From the NCBI GenBank assembly GCA_024280155.1, contig JAJRQQ010000031.1, forward strand, positions 1 to 64,000: a stretch of 64,000 nucleotides of DNA. The letters run 5' to 3'. A model generated the notes under the pieces. It was not told the DNA's origin, searched no databases, and saw only the letters and a program-made list of their open reading frames with translations. The first letter of the stretch is position 1, and each line of letters begins with the position of its first letter. The stretch is from Bacteroidota bacterium (lineage in GTDB: Bacteria; Bacteroidota; Bacteroidia; Flavobacteriales_D; Crocinitomicaceae). The translations under genes were made by a program, and so were the position numbers. This document shows, in pieces, positions 36,540-44,829 of this stretch.

Positions 36540-38171
36540 ATGAAAAAAATACTTTCTTTATTATTTCTACTTGTTGCTACATTTTCTTTTTCGCAGAATA
36601 TTCAATTAGTTGACAGTGCTTTTATGCAAACGTTAGAGCCTGACTCTTTTGAATATGTTAATATTAGCGCTCATGATGATTTGATTCTAGAGAAAAAATC
36701 ATCCATTTTGATTGATTTTAACATGATGGATGTTCCTAGTCATGTGGATTCTGTTCAGGTAAAACTTCATAAAGAAAATTTCACGCAATTAGTAACACTG
36801 GAGAAAATTCAACCTATTCTCTTGAAAGACATGGATTCTTCAGTGAATGTCTCAATGCTCATGTTTTATAATGGAGATACTTTGAAAATGCAATCAAGTC
36901 AATCCAATCATTTAACTTTTAAAGTAGATTATCGAAAACGTCCTACTTTTGTGTCGGATACCATTGTTTTTGGTGTATTGGCAATTATTCTTGCCTTAAT
37001 TTTTTACACTTCCAGTTTGCAGTCGAAAGGATGGAAAAAGTTTTATATGTTCGTTCCTGCTCTTTTACTGTGCTATCTTGTTCCTGCTATCCTTAGTTCA
37101 TTTGGATTAATTTCAAAAGAATATTCAGAGCTCTATACAATGGCAAAAAATTATTTATTACCAGGAGCATTGATTCTAATGACGATTGGGATAGATTTTA
37201 AAGCCATTATCAAGCTTGGACCGAAAGCAATCATTATGTTTTTGACAGCAACCGTAGGAATTATAATCGGTGGACCAATTGCGATTTACGTTTATTCGTT
37301 TATTGATCCAGAGGTTGTTGGTGGAATAGGAGATCAAGCAGCATGGAGAGGATTTGCAACTTTAGCCGGTAGTTGGATTGGTGGTGGTGCAAATCAAGCG
37401 GCAATGCTCGAAACATATCATTATAATCCTGATTTTTATGGGAAAATGGTAACTGTAGATATCGTTGTCGCCAACCTTTGGATGGCTTTTCTTCTGTGGG
37501 GAGCCGCAAGAGCTGAAAAATTTGATAAGTGGTTGAAAGCGGATACTTCTTCCATTGAAGAACTGAAAGTGAAGATGAGTAACTTTCAAAAAAAGACGGA
37601 AAAAGTACCTACATTAACAGACTATATGGTGTTGGCAGGAATCACTTTTGGTGTGGTTGGGTTTTCTCATTACGCAGGGAAATGGTTGTCAGGAATTATG
37701 ACTAATTGGCTCGGAAGTGAATCGCCTTTCAGTAGTTCGTTCTTTTGGTTAGTAGTTCTAGCAACAACAGGTGGGTTAATTATTTCAACGACAAAATTAA
37801 AAAAATACGAGGGAGGGGGAGCTTCGAAAATTGGGAGTGTATTTATTTATATTTTGGTTGCGACCATTGGAATGAAAATGGAATTGGAAAAAGCCATCGA
37901 AGAACCTCAGTTGATTTTGGTTGGAATTATTTGGATGCTTGTGCACATCGGAATCTTATTTTTCGTTGCAAAATTGATAAAAGCACCATTTTTCTTTGTA
38001 GCAGTAGGCTCTAAAGCAAATATTGGAGGAGCAGCATCCGCACCAATTGTAGCGGCAGCTTTTCATCCATCTTTGGCAAGTGTTGGAGCAATCTTAGCCG
38101 TCTTAGGTTATGCATTGGGGACGTACGGCGCAATTGCTTGTGCTGAAATGATGGCATGGGTAGCACCTTAA
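36540..38171 (+). CDS. DUF819 family membrane protein with N-terminal exported domain
   Basis: 543 residues. A signal peptide (MKKILSLLFLLVATFSFSQ) and an extracytoplasmic beta-rich region (about 20-140) precede about ten membrane helices. The DUF819 glycine motifs LAGSWIGGGANQAAMLE and KANIGGAASAPIVAAAF are characteristic. DUF819 proteins resemble sodium/solute carriers, but the substrate is not known. The long N-terminal region is not part of the usual family core. rlmF follows after four bases. Confidence 0.85.
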   Translation: MKKILSLLFLLVATFSFSQNIQLVDSAFMQTLEPDSFEYVNISAHDDLILEKKSSILIDFNMMDVPSHVDSVQVKLHKENFTQLVTLEKIQPILLKDMDSSVNVSMLMFYNGDTLKMQSSQSNHLTFKVDYRKRPTFVSDTIVFGVLAIILALIFYTSSLQSKGWKKFYMFVPALLLCYLVPAILSSFGLISKEYSELYTMAKNYLLPGALILMTIGIDFKAIIKLGPKAIIMFLTATVGIIIGGPIAIYVYSFIDPEVVGGIGDQAAWRGFATLAGSWIGGGANQAAMLETYHYNPDFYGKMVTVDIVVANLWMAFLLWGAARAEKFDKWLKADTSSIEELKVKMSNFQKKTEKVPTLTDYMVLAGITFGVVGFSHYAGKWLSGIMTNWLGSESPFSSSFFWLVVLATTGGLIISTTKLKKYEGGGASKIGSVFIYILVATIGMKMELEKAIEEPQLILVGIIWMLVHIGILFFVAKLIKAPFFFVAVGSKANIGGAASAPIVAAAFHPSLASVGAILAVLGYALGTYGAIACAEMMAWVAP

Positions 38172-38175
38172 TTAA

Positions 38176-39132
38176 ATGATAATGAAGAAAGAAAACACAA
38201 CTAAATTTCGTTTGCATAAACGCAACAAGAATAGAGAGCGTTATGATTTAGAAGCATTGATAAAAGGAATGCCTGAGTTAGCGAATTTCGTGATTGAAAA
38301 TAGATACGGAGACGAAACCATTGATTTTTCCAATCCAAAAGCAGTAAAGAAATTGAATCAAGCTTTATTGCAAGATTCTTATGGAATTGATTTTTGGGAA
38401 TTTCCTGATGAGAATTTATGCCCACCAATTCCTGGGAGAGCCGATTATATCCATTATGTGGCAGATCTTTTGACTGAAAGTAATTTTGGAAAAATTCCGG
38501 AAGGAGAAAAAATTACTTGTTTAGATATAGGAACAGGAGCAAGCTGTATTTATCCAATTATTGGTGTAACAGAATACGGATGGCGATTTATTGCAACGGA
38601 TAATGATTCTAAATCACTGGAGGTTGCGAAAAATATCATTCAAAAGAACAGTGTATTGACAAATCAGATAGGTTGTCGAATTCAACCAAACAAGAATAAT
38701 ATTTTTAAAGGCATCCTCACGAAGAAAGATAAAATTGACATGACCATCTGTAATCCTCCTTTTCATTCTTCAAAAGAAGAAGCAGAGAGTGGCACAAAAC
38801 GGAAGAATAAAAATTTAGCAAATAAATCACCTGATGAAAAAGCATTGAATTTTTCAGGATTGGAGAGTGAACTCATTTATGAAGGTGGCGAAAAACAATT
38901 CATCCAAAATATGGTATTGGAAAGTAAAGAATTCGCAAAAAATTGTTTGTGGTTTTCTACATTGGTTTCAAAACAATCGAATTTAAAAGAAATCTATAAA
39001 GTATTGGATGAAGTTGAAGCTAAAGAAATCAGAACAATCCCAATGGGAACTGGAAATAAGAGCTCACGAATCGTTGCTTGGTCATTTTTATCGCTTAAAG
39101 AAGAAAAAGAATGGGCAATGAAATGGAAATAG
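38176..39132 (+). CDS. rlmF: 23S rRNA (adenine-1618-N6)-methyltransferase RlmF
   Basis: 318 residues. It has the RlmF N-terminal block (LHKRNKNRERYDLEALIKGMPEL is seen in pieces at about 13-35), the SAM-binding CLDIGTGASCIYPIIG, and the catalytic amino-MTase motif NPPFHSSKEEA. It methylates A1618 of 23S rRNA in the cytoplasm. An alternative start two codons downstream (second Met) is equally possible. It ends inside the start of a degraded T9SS fragment. Confidence 0.93.
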   Translation: MIMKKENTTKFRLHKRNKNRERYDLEALIKGMPELANFVIENRYGDETIDFSNPKAVKKLNQALLQDSYGIDFWEFPDENLCPPIPGRADYIHYVADLLTESNFGKIPEGEKITCLDIGTGASCIYPIIGVTEYGWRFIATDNDSKSLEVAKNIIQKNSVLTNQIGCRIQPNKNNIFKGILTKKDKIDMTICNPPFHSSKEEAESGTKRKNKNLANKSPDEKALNFSGLESELIYEGGEKQFIQNMVLESKEFAKNCLWFSTLVSKQSNLKEIYKVLDEVEAKEIRTIPMGTGNKSSRIVAWSFLSLKEEKEWAMKWK

Positions 39133-39284
39133 GAGAGGGATTTGTCAACCAATTAGGGCAAGAGCAAGAAGTTTTAATTGCGCACCAAAATGATTTTTCT
39201 ACGATAATCAAAGCCAGTTAATTAGAAAATGGAATTTACTTCGTAATCATTGAGGATAAAGTTTTTCGCTTAATTAAACAATAG
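39123..39284 (+). pseudogene. Remnant of a T9SS C-terminal sorting domain
   Basis: An ATG at 39123 opens a frame reading FVNQLGQEQEVLIAH, then DFSTIIKAS, a TAA at 39219-39221, and LENGIYFVIIEDKVFRLIKQ before a second stop at 39282. The tail pattern LENGIYFV...KVFRLIK is the type A sorting-domain ending. No upstream cargo domain exists because rlmF occupies the preceding DNA. It is a leftover of a lost secreted-protein gene. It is short and overlaps the rlmF end. Confidence 0.6.
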
Positions 39285-39322
39285 CAAATTCTCAACCTCT
39301 AGTCCTCTAACAATCTATCCCT

Positions 39323-40453
39323 CTAAATCAACTTCCCACCATCAATCATCGTTACCCAATGCTTCATCTTTTTCTGAATAACTCTAAAATGATGCTTATC
39401 TTCTTCGGTAACAAATGTAATTGCTTCACCTGGGTTTTCTGCACGTCCCGTTCGACCAATTCTATGAATGAAATCTTTTGGAGATCTTGGAAGTTCGTAA
39501 TTGATTACAAAAGGCAAGAATTCAATATCAATTCCACGAGCTAATAAATCTGTGGCAACTAAAATAGGAAGATTACCTGCTTTAAAAGTTCTCAATGCTT
39601 CTTGACGTGCACCTTGACTTTTTTTACTGTGAATTGCACGTGCATTGAATCCATTCTTGCGAAGTTTCACCGTCAATTGGTCGGCTTTAAATACTGAGGA
39701 TGTGAAAATTAAAACTTGTTGCATCTCTTTATCTTTTAATAAAAAACGCAATAACGGTCCTTTTTTTTCTGCATCAATAAAATAACCCACTTGATTGAGT
39801 AATTCTACCGTTTCTACCTCTGGAATGATGTTTACAACAGTTGGATTGTCCAATAATAGTTCGTTGATACGTTCAATTTCTGGATTCAATGTTGCTGAAA
39901 AGAGAATGTTTTGACGTTTTTTCGGCAACAAAGCGAGAATTTCATCCACCTCTTCTTTAAAACCTAAATTCAACATCTTATCGGCTTCATCCAAAACTAA
40001 GGTTGAAAGAGAAGAAAGATGAACGGCTTTTGAACGAATCAATTCTAATAATCTCCCGGGAGTAGCAACCAAAACGGAAACATTGTTCATCGTTTTCATC
40101 TGAGGATTGATAGATACACCTCCGTAAACTGCTTTCGATTTTGCAGGATAATCTAGACCTTGCCCAAATACTTTAAAAACTTCTTCAACTTGGATTGCCA
40201 ATTCTCTCGTCGGAACAAGAACTAAAACAGGAATATGTCTATTTTTTAATTCTTTCTGATCTTTTAATAATTGTAGAATAGGAAGAACATAAGCTACTGT
40301 TTTACCAGAACCTGTTTTCGCAACACCTAAAACATCTTTTTTTTCAAGAATGGAAGGAATCGCTTTTTCTTGTATAGGATAGGGAGATTCATACCCTTGA
40401 TTGTGTAATTCTTTTACGAAAGATTTTGAAATTCCGAGTGAAGTAAATGTCAT
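39323..40453 (-). CDS. DEAD-box ATP-dependent RNA helicase, RhlE-like
   Basis: 376 residues: Q motif (PIQEKAIPSI), Walker A (GVAKTGSGKT), VLDEADKML (DEAD), SAT (LFSATLN), and motifs V and VI (ATDLLARGID, HRIGRTGRA). It consists of the two RecA-like domains with almost no C-terminal tail, shorter than RhlE of Proteobacteria. Roles in ribosome assembly or cold adaptation are usual for the family. Ten bases downstream of the ABC exporter gene on the same strand. Confidence 0.93.
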   Translation of the reverse strand: MTFTSLGISKSFVKELHNQGYESPYPIQEKAIPSILEKKDVLGVAKTGSGKTVAYVLPILQLLKDQKELKNRHIPVLVLVPTRELAIQVEEVFKVFGQGLDYPAKSKAVYGGVSINPQMKTMNNVSVLVATPGRLLELIRSKAVHLSSLSTLVLDEADKMLNLGFKEEVDEILALLPKKRQNILFSATLNPEIERINELLLDNPTVVNIIPEVETVELLNQVGYFIDAEKKGPLLRFLLKDKEMQQVLIFTSSVFKADQLTVKLRKNGFNARAIHSKKSQGARQEALRTFKAGNLPILVATDLLARGIDIEFLPFVINYELPRSPKDFIHRIGRTGRAENPGEAITFVTEEDKHHFRVIQKKMKHWVTMIDGGKLI

Positions 40454-40462
40454 AGTTTTTAT

Positions 40463-42286
40463 TTAATCGATGATGTCAAAACCTTGTAAATTTACAAGTT
40501 TAGCGTAAGTTCCATCTTGAGAAAGCAATTCTTCGTGTTTGCCATTCTCAATGATTTGTCCATTTTCCATTACAAAAATAGTATCTGCATTTTTAATGGT
40601 AGAAAGTCGGTGTGCAATCACAAAAGATGTTCTCCCTTTCATTAGAGTATTCAGAGCATCTTGAACCAATCTTTCTGATTCAGAATCCAATGCAGAGGTT
40701 GCTTCATCCAAAATTAAAATTTTAGGGTCTTTCAATATCGCTCTGGCAATCGCAATACGTTGTTTCTGTCCACCAGAAAGTTGAATACCTCTGTCTCCAA
40801 CTTCAGTTTCCATTTTTTCTGGAAAAGAATTGATGAATTCCAATGCGTTTGCTTTCTTAGCAGCATTGATTACTTCTTCATCCGTTGCATCCGTATTTCC
40901 AAAAAGAATATTCTCTTTGATACTTCCTGCAAATAAAATAACCTCTTGCGGTACGATGGCAATGTGAGAACGTAAATGATGTGTATCAATGTTATTTGCA
41001 TTTTCTCCATTGTAAAGAATTTCTCCGTTTGTTAAAGGGTAATAATTCAATAGGAGAGAGGCAATGGTTGATTTACCTGCTCCAGAAGAACCGACCAATG
41101 CAATGGTTTTGTTTTCATCTACATCAAAAGAAATATTTTTCAATACTTGAATGTCATTTCTTTGTGGATAACTGAAGTTTACAGCTTTAAATTCAACTTT
41201 TCCTGAGATGACAGGTTTAGAAGAACCTTTGTGTAATTCAATTTCGCTTTCTGTCTCAATGATATTCATTAAATTCTCCGTTGCTCCAATTGCTTTTTGA
41301 ATGTTGGCATACATGTCCGGAACAGAACCGAAAGAAGCTCCCATCATTACGGTAAACATAACGAATGAAAAGAAATCTCCCCGTGATAATTCTGGGTTTG
41401 GTCCTTGCGTCATTAATAATCCTTGCCAGATAATAAAAACAATGGCACTGAACATGGTGAAAATAACGAAGGATATAAATACACCTCTCCATAAACCACT
41501 TTTCACTTGAAGGTTTCGGATAGAATCAACAATCTTAGTGTATTTCCCGAGCATGAATGTTTCATTCGTGAAAGATTTTACATTTGGAATCCCCATCAAT
41601 GATTCTTCGATAATAACATTGGAAGCAGCGGCTTCATCTTGTGCCGCTTTTGATAGTTTCTTGATGAATTTCCCAAAAACAATTGCGATAATGATAATGA
41701 CTGGTAATGACGCTAACATTATCAAAGCCAACTTAATCGAGATAAATGCTAGAAATGCAATACCTCCAAAAATAATGACCAATTGTCGAAAGAATTCAGC
41801 AACGGTTGTTCTAAGTGTTTCTTGAATTTGAGTAATGTCCGAAGAAATTCGACTGGTTAATTCACCCACTTTATTCTGGTTGAAGAAATCCATAGGCATA
41901 TAGACTAACCTTTTGAAAGCATCTTTTCGAATGTCTCGAAGGGTGTTTTCTGTCACATTTGTAAAAATAACTACTCTGAAAAATGAAAAGATCGATTGAA
42001 AAGCAAAAACGAGAAATAAGGCAAAAGCAAAAGAATTGACGTTATTCATGTTCATTTTTTCGAAAAGTGAAGACATTGAACTTTCATTTCCGGATTCACC
42101 GCCCAATAATTGACCCAATAGAAGGGGGAAAAGTAAACCGATAAATGTAGAAAGGAATAAGAAAATCCATCCTATAAAGAATTGGCCTTTATAGGGTTTC
42201 ATATAGGTGAAGATGCGTTTTGCTTTCTGAATACTTTCTTTAGAAAGCTTAATTCGTTCTTCTTTTTTCTTTTTTGGTTTGAGCAT
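40463..42286 (-). CDS. ABC exporter with fused membrane and ATPase domains (MsbA-like)
   Basis: 607 residues. An ABC transmembrane type 1 domain (about 35-335, six helices) is followed by the ATPase domain. The latter has Walker A VGSSGAGKSTIAS, signature LSGGQKQRIAIARA, Walker B ILILDEATSALD and an H-loop (IAHRLSTIK). The half-transporter would homodimerise in the inner membrane. MsbA-type lipid A flippases and multidrug exporters share this form, and sequence here does not decide between them. Confidence 0.9.
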   Translation of the reverse strand: MLKPKKKKEERIKLSKESIQKAKRIFTYMKPYKGQFFIGWIFLFLSTFIGLLFPLLLGQLLGGESGNESSMSSLFEKMNMNNVNSFAFALFLVFAFQSIFSFFRVVIFTNVTENTLRDIRKDAFKRLVYMPMDFFNQNKVGELTSRISSDITQIQETLRTTVAEFFRQLVIIFGGIAFLAFISIKLALIMLASLPVIIIIAIVFGKFIKKLSKAAQDEAAASNVIIEESLMGIPNVKSFTNETFMLGKYTKIVDSIRNLQVKSGLWRGVFISFVIFTMFSAIVFIIWQGLLMTQGPNPELSRGDFFSFVMFTVMMGASFGSVPDMYANIQKAIGATENLMNIIETESEIELHKGSSKPVISGKVEFKAVNFSYPQRNDIQVLKNISFDVDENKTIALVGSSGAGKSTIASLLLNYYPLTNGEILYNGENANNIDTHHLRSHIAIVPQEVILFAGSIKENILFGNTDATDEEVINAAKKANALEFINSFPEKMETEVGDRGIQLSGGQKQRIAIARAILKDPKILILDEATSALDSESERLVQDALNTLMKGRTSFVIAHRLSTIKNADTIFVMENGQIIENGKHEELLSQDGTYAKLVNLQGFDIID

Positions 42287-42379
42287 TGTCTTTATTTGCT
42301 AAATTTGTGCTGCAAAAATAAGAGTATCCTTTTGATTAATTGGAAAAAACTTTTTTTTTGATAAAAAATAGGAAAGCTT

Positions 42380-42408
42380 TTGTAGAATAGAAAAAATGAT
42401 TACATTTG
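42380..42408 (+). promoter_or_regulatory. Promoter for rpmH
   Basis: TTG at 42380-42382 and TACATTTG at 42401-42408 with an 18-base spacer, matching the Bacteroidota -33/-7 consensus; leader of about 34 bases to the ATG. Confidence 0.65.
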
Positions 42409-42446
42409 CAGACCAAAAAAATTGACAATTAGATAAAAAATATATC

Positions 42447-42608
42447 ATGCCAAAAAGAACATTTCAGCCCTCAGTAAGAAAAAGAAGAAACAAACACGGT
42501 TTCCGTAGTAGAATGGCGACAAAAAACGGTCGTAGAGTATTAGCTGCTCGTCGTCGTAAAGGAAGAAAGAAAGTTTCTGTTTCTTCTGAAGGAATGCACA
42601 AACGTTAG
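42447..42608 (+). CDS. rpmH: 50S ribosomal protein L34
   Basis: 53 residues beginning [18 protein letters not shown] and continuing [20 protein letters not shown], the invariant L34 pattern, with a short C-terminal extension ending GMHKR. It is basic and located in the large ribosomal subunit. It has its own promoter and terminator. In many bacteria rpmH sits with rnpA and dnaA, but here it stands alone, as is common in Bacteroidota. Confidence 0.97.
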   Translation: MPKRTFQPSVRKRRNKHGFRSRMATKNGRRVLAARRRKGRKKVSVSSEGMHKR

Positions 42609-42638
42609 TCAATTCTTTCTTTTCTTGTAAAAGAATTT

Positions 42639-42668
42639 AACCGATGCTCTTTGAGTGTCGGTTTTTTT
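42639..42668 (+). terminator. Terminator after rpmH
   Basis: Stem AACCGATGCTC with GAGTGTCGGTT (two wobble pairs), three-base loop, and then seven T. 30 bases after the stop. Confidence 0.82.
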
Positions 42669-42686
42669 ACGTTGAGATATTTTTTG

Positions 42687-42716
42687 AAAAAAAAAACGCC
42701 CATCTTTCGATGAGCG
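42687..42716 (-). terminator. Orphan terminator-like hairpin facing left
   Basis: On the minus strand GCGCTCATC, GAAA loop, GATGGGCG, followed by ten T. It has the form of a strong terminator, but no minus-strand gene lies to its right before the plus-strand gene at 42892. It may end an unseen small RNA or simply back up against transcription. Confidence 0.5.
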
Positions 42717-42859
42717 CATTCTAGTTTAGCTATAGAGTAGTTTAGCTTCAAAAACAAAAACAAATCAGAATTAACTGACAATTATCTACTATTATAACGA
42801 ATCATATTTATAATTGGTTGGTTATTTATAAGTACTTTTTTTAACACATCAATTTTGTT

Positions 42860-42867
42860 TATATTTG
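42860..42867 (+). promoter_or_regulatory. -7 box for the T9SS protein gene
   Basis: TATATTTG matches TAnnTTTG and is 24 bases before the ATG at 42892. No clear -33 TTG at the standard distance. Confidence 0.45.
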
Positions 42868-42891
42868 TTGCAAACAAAAACAACCTTAATT

Positions 42892-43845
42892 ATGAATATG
42901 AAAAAAATTTTACTTTTTACATTATTGACATCAACATCTGTTTTCTCTTTTGGACAAACACAAGTTGGAAATAGTGATTTTGAAAACTGGGAAGCAGTTG
43001 CAGGAGATGAAGAACCTGTGAATTGGAACAGTTTTTTAACTGCTGAGGGGACTTGGAATACTTTTGCACAAAATCAGATTGAATCATCAACAGATGTAAG
43101 GCCTGGGACGTCAGGGACTAAAAGTTGCCGTATTTTTGCTAAAATTATTGTAACGACACTAGCAAATGGTAATGTTACTCTAGGTCAAATTGAAATGGGA
43201 AGTACGACACCTACAAGTTCTTCTAATTATAACTCTACATTAACAGCAGATCCAAATTTCTCAGAAGCAATTACAGACCAACCGGATTCTATCGTTTTTT
43301 GGGTGAAATTTAATCCAGGAAATACAAGTCATAATGCACGAATGAAAGCAACTTTGCATACCAATTACGATTACAGAGACCCAGAAGATGCAGGTTCGTC
43401 TGCAGAAGTTGTGGCAACAGCTGTTTTGAACTTTCCTTCTACAAATGGAAACTGGGTGAGAATGTCTGTACCTTTTGATTATTCAGGACCTCAAACTGTT
43501 AATGCTTTTATTTTAGTGACTTTTACTACGAATGAGAATGCAGGTGTTGGCTCTAGTTCTGATGAACTTTTTATTGATGATATGGAACTAATATACAATC
43601 CTGTAGGAATCAACGAAGTAGAATCAAATGATTTTACTGTTTCTTTGAATAATGAATCAAACACAATCAATATTCAATCTGATGTTACAATGGAAGGTGA
43701 ATATGTAGTTTATTCTACAACAGGTCAATCTGTGCAGTCAGGAACTTTGTCTTCATCAATTGATTTTAATCAAAAACCAGGTGTTTATTTTGTGAAAATT
43801 ATTGCAAATAATAAATCATACAGCTACAAGGTAATGAAAAACTAA
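42892..43845 (+). CDS. T9SS type A secreted protein, carbohydrate-binding-like
   Basis: 317 residues from the ATG at 42892 (the next Met two codons later is also possible; an earlier TTG lies in the promoter). It has a signal peptide (KKILLFTLLTSTSVFSFG) and a jelly-roll-like beta domain (GNSDFENWEAVAGDEEPVNW ... LFIDDMELIY), similar to putative carbohydrate metabolism (PCMD-like) or CBM folds. A type A sorting domain (NNKSYSYKVMKN) ends it. It is exported through T9SS. It is a single gene with promoter and terminator. Confidence 0.82.
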   Translation: MNMKKILLFTLLTSTSVFSFGQTQVGNSDFENWEAVAGDEEPVNWNSFLTAEGTWNTFAQNQIESSTDVRPGTSGTKSCRIFAKIIVTTLANGNVTLGQIEMGSTTPTSSSNYNSTLTADPNFSEAITDQPDSIVFWVKFNPGNTSHNARMKATLHTNYDYRDPEDAGSSAEVVATAVLNFPSTNGNWVRMSVPFDYSGPQTVNAFILVTFTTNENAGVGSSSDELFIDDMELIYNPVGINEVESNDFTVSLNNESNTINIQSDVTMEGEYVVYSTTGQSVQSGTLSSSIDFNQKPGVYFVKIIANNKSYSYKVMKN

Positions 43846-43871
43846 TTGTTATTAAAATAATAACTATTTCC

Positions 43872-43900
43872 CTGGCTCATTCATTTGAGCCAGCTTTTTT
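43872..43900 (+). terminator. Terminator between the T9SS gene and the TonB receptor gene
   Basis: Perfect stem CTGGCTCA and TGAGCCAG with a six-base loop and a T run. Confidence 0.88.
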
Positions 43901-43920
43901 ATGTGCATGAAATTTAACGT

Positions 43921-44829
43921 ATGAAATCAATTTTACTCTTTACTTTTATTTTAGTCTCTTTTACGACATTTTCTCAAATTGGAAAAGTAACAGGGAAAGT
44001 GATTGATGAAAGTGGTGAACCTGTGATGGGAGCATCAGTGATTTATCGAAAAGATATTACTGTGGGTAATGTGACGGATGAAAATGGGAATTATTTACTC
44101 GAACTTCCGGTGGGACAGGCAAAAATCATTTGTCGTTACACCTCATACGTCACTGATACCTTTGAAATAAATATTCTTGAACATCATACATTGACACATA
44201 ACATAGTTTTAAAGCAAGTTGTTCAAGAACTTGAAGGAGTTGAAGTTCGTGTAGGTAAATTTGATAAGAGAATTGAAGATCAAACGGTTTCAATGGAGGT
44301 TATTCGCCCTGAAATTATTGAAAATAAAAATACAAGAAGCATTGAGACTGCTTTGGATCAAACGCCCGGGTTAAATATTCTCGATGGAGAACCTCAAATT
44401 CGTGGCGGTTCTGGATTTACTTTCGGAGTAGGTTCAAAAGTGGCCGTAATCGTTGATGATATGCCAATGCTTTCTGGTGATGCTGGTCGACCAGAATGGG
44501 GGTTTATTCCTGTGGAGAACATTCACCAAATAGAAGTAATTAAAGGTGCTGCATCAGTATTGTCTGGTTCTTCTGCTTTGTCTGGTTCTATTCATATTCG
44601 TACAGCTTACCCAAAAGCGAAACCCAAAACAAAAGTGAATGTTTATTCAGGTTTCTATTCTCGACCAAACGAAACAGGGGCAACTTGGTGGAATGATGTA
44701 CCATTAATTGCAGGAGTAAATTTCTTGCATTCTCGAATGATTGACAATATTGATGTAGTCGTTGGTGGAAACGTAAACTATGATCATGGATATATCGGAC
44801 CGCCAGTAACGGGGGAATTTGTGTACTAA
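43921..44829 (+). CDS. TonB-dependent receptor, N-terminal part ending at in-frame TAA
   Basis: 302 residues: signal peptide (KSILLFTFILVSFTTFSQ), carboxypeptidase-regulatory-like domain (GKVTGKVIDESGEPVMGASV) and plug domain (TRSIETALDQTPGLNILDGE, VDDMPMLSGDAG). It stops at TAA 44827-44829 in the first strands of the beta-barrel after GPPVTGEFVY. The rest of the barrel follows in the same frame to 46320 (800 codons in total). By itself this piece cannot form a receptor. Confidence 0.83.
   Translation: MKSILLFTFILVSFTTFSQIGKVTGKVIDESGEPVMGASVIYRKDITVGNVTDENGNYLLELPVGQAKIICRYTSYVTDTFEINILEHHTLTHNIVLKQVVQELEGVEVRVGKFDKRIEDQTVSMEVIRPEIIENKNTRSIETALDQTPGLNILDGEPQIRGGSGFTFGVGSKVAVIVDDMPMLSGDAGRPEWGFIPVENIHQIEVIKGAASVLSGSSALSGSIHIRTAYPKAKPKTKVNVYSGFYSRPNETGATWWNDVPLIAGVNFLHSRMIDNIDVVVGGNVNYDHGYIGPPVTGEFVY

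Noticed and set aside
37300-38217. Minus-strand frames opposite the DUF819 gene
   Set aside because: Shadow frames of a well-supported membrane protein gene, without signals of their own.
3843-44829. Genome-wide reassignment of TAA/TAG to glutamine
   Set aside because: Many intact genes end in TAA or TAG at the family-expected length (for example at 21704, 23099 and 42606), and TAATG overlaps at 924 and 52046 require TAA to terminate.
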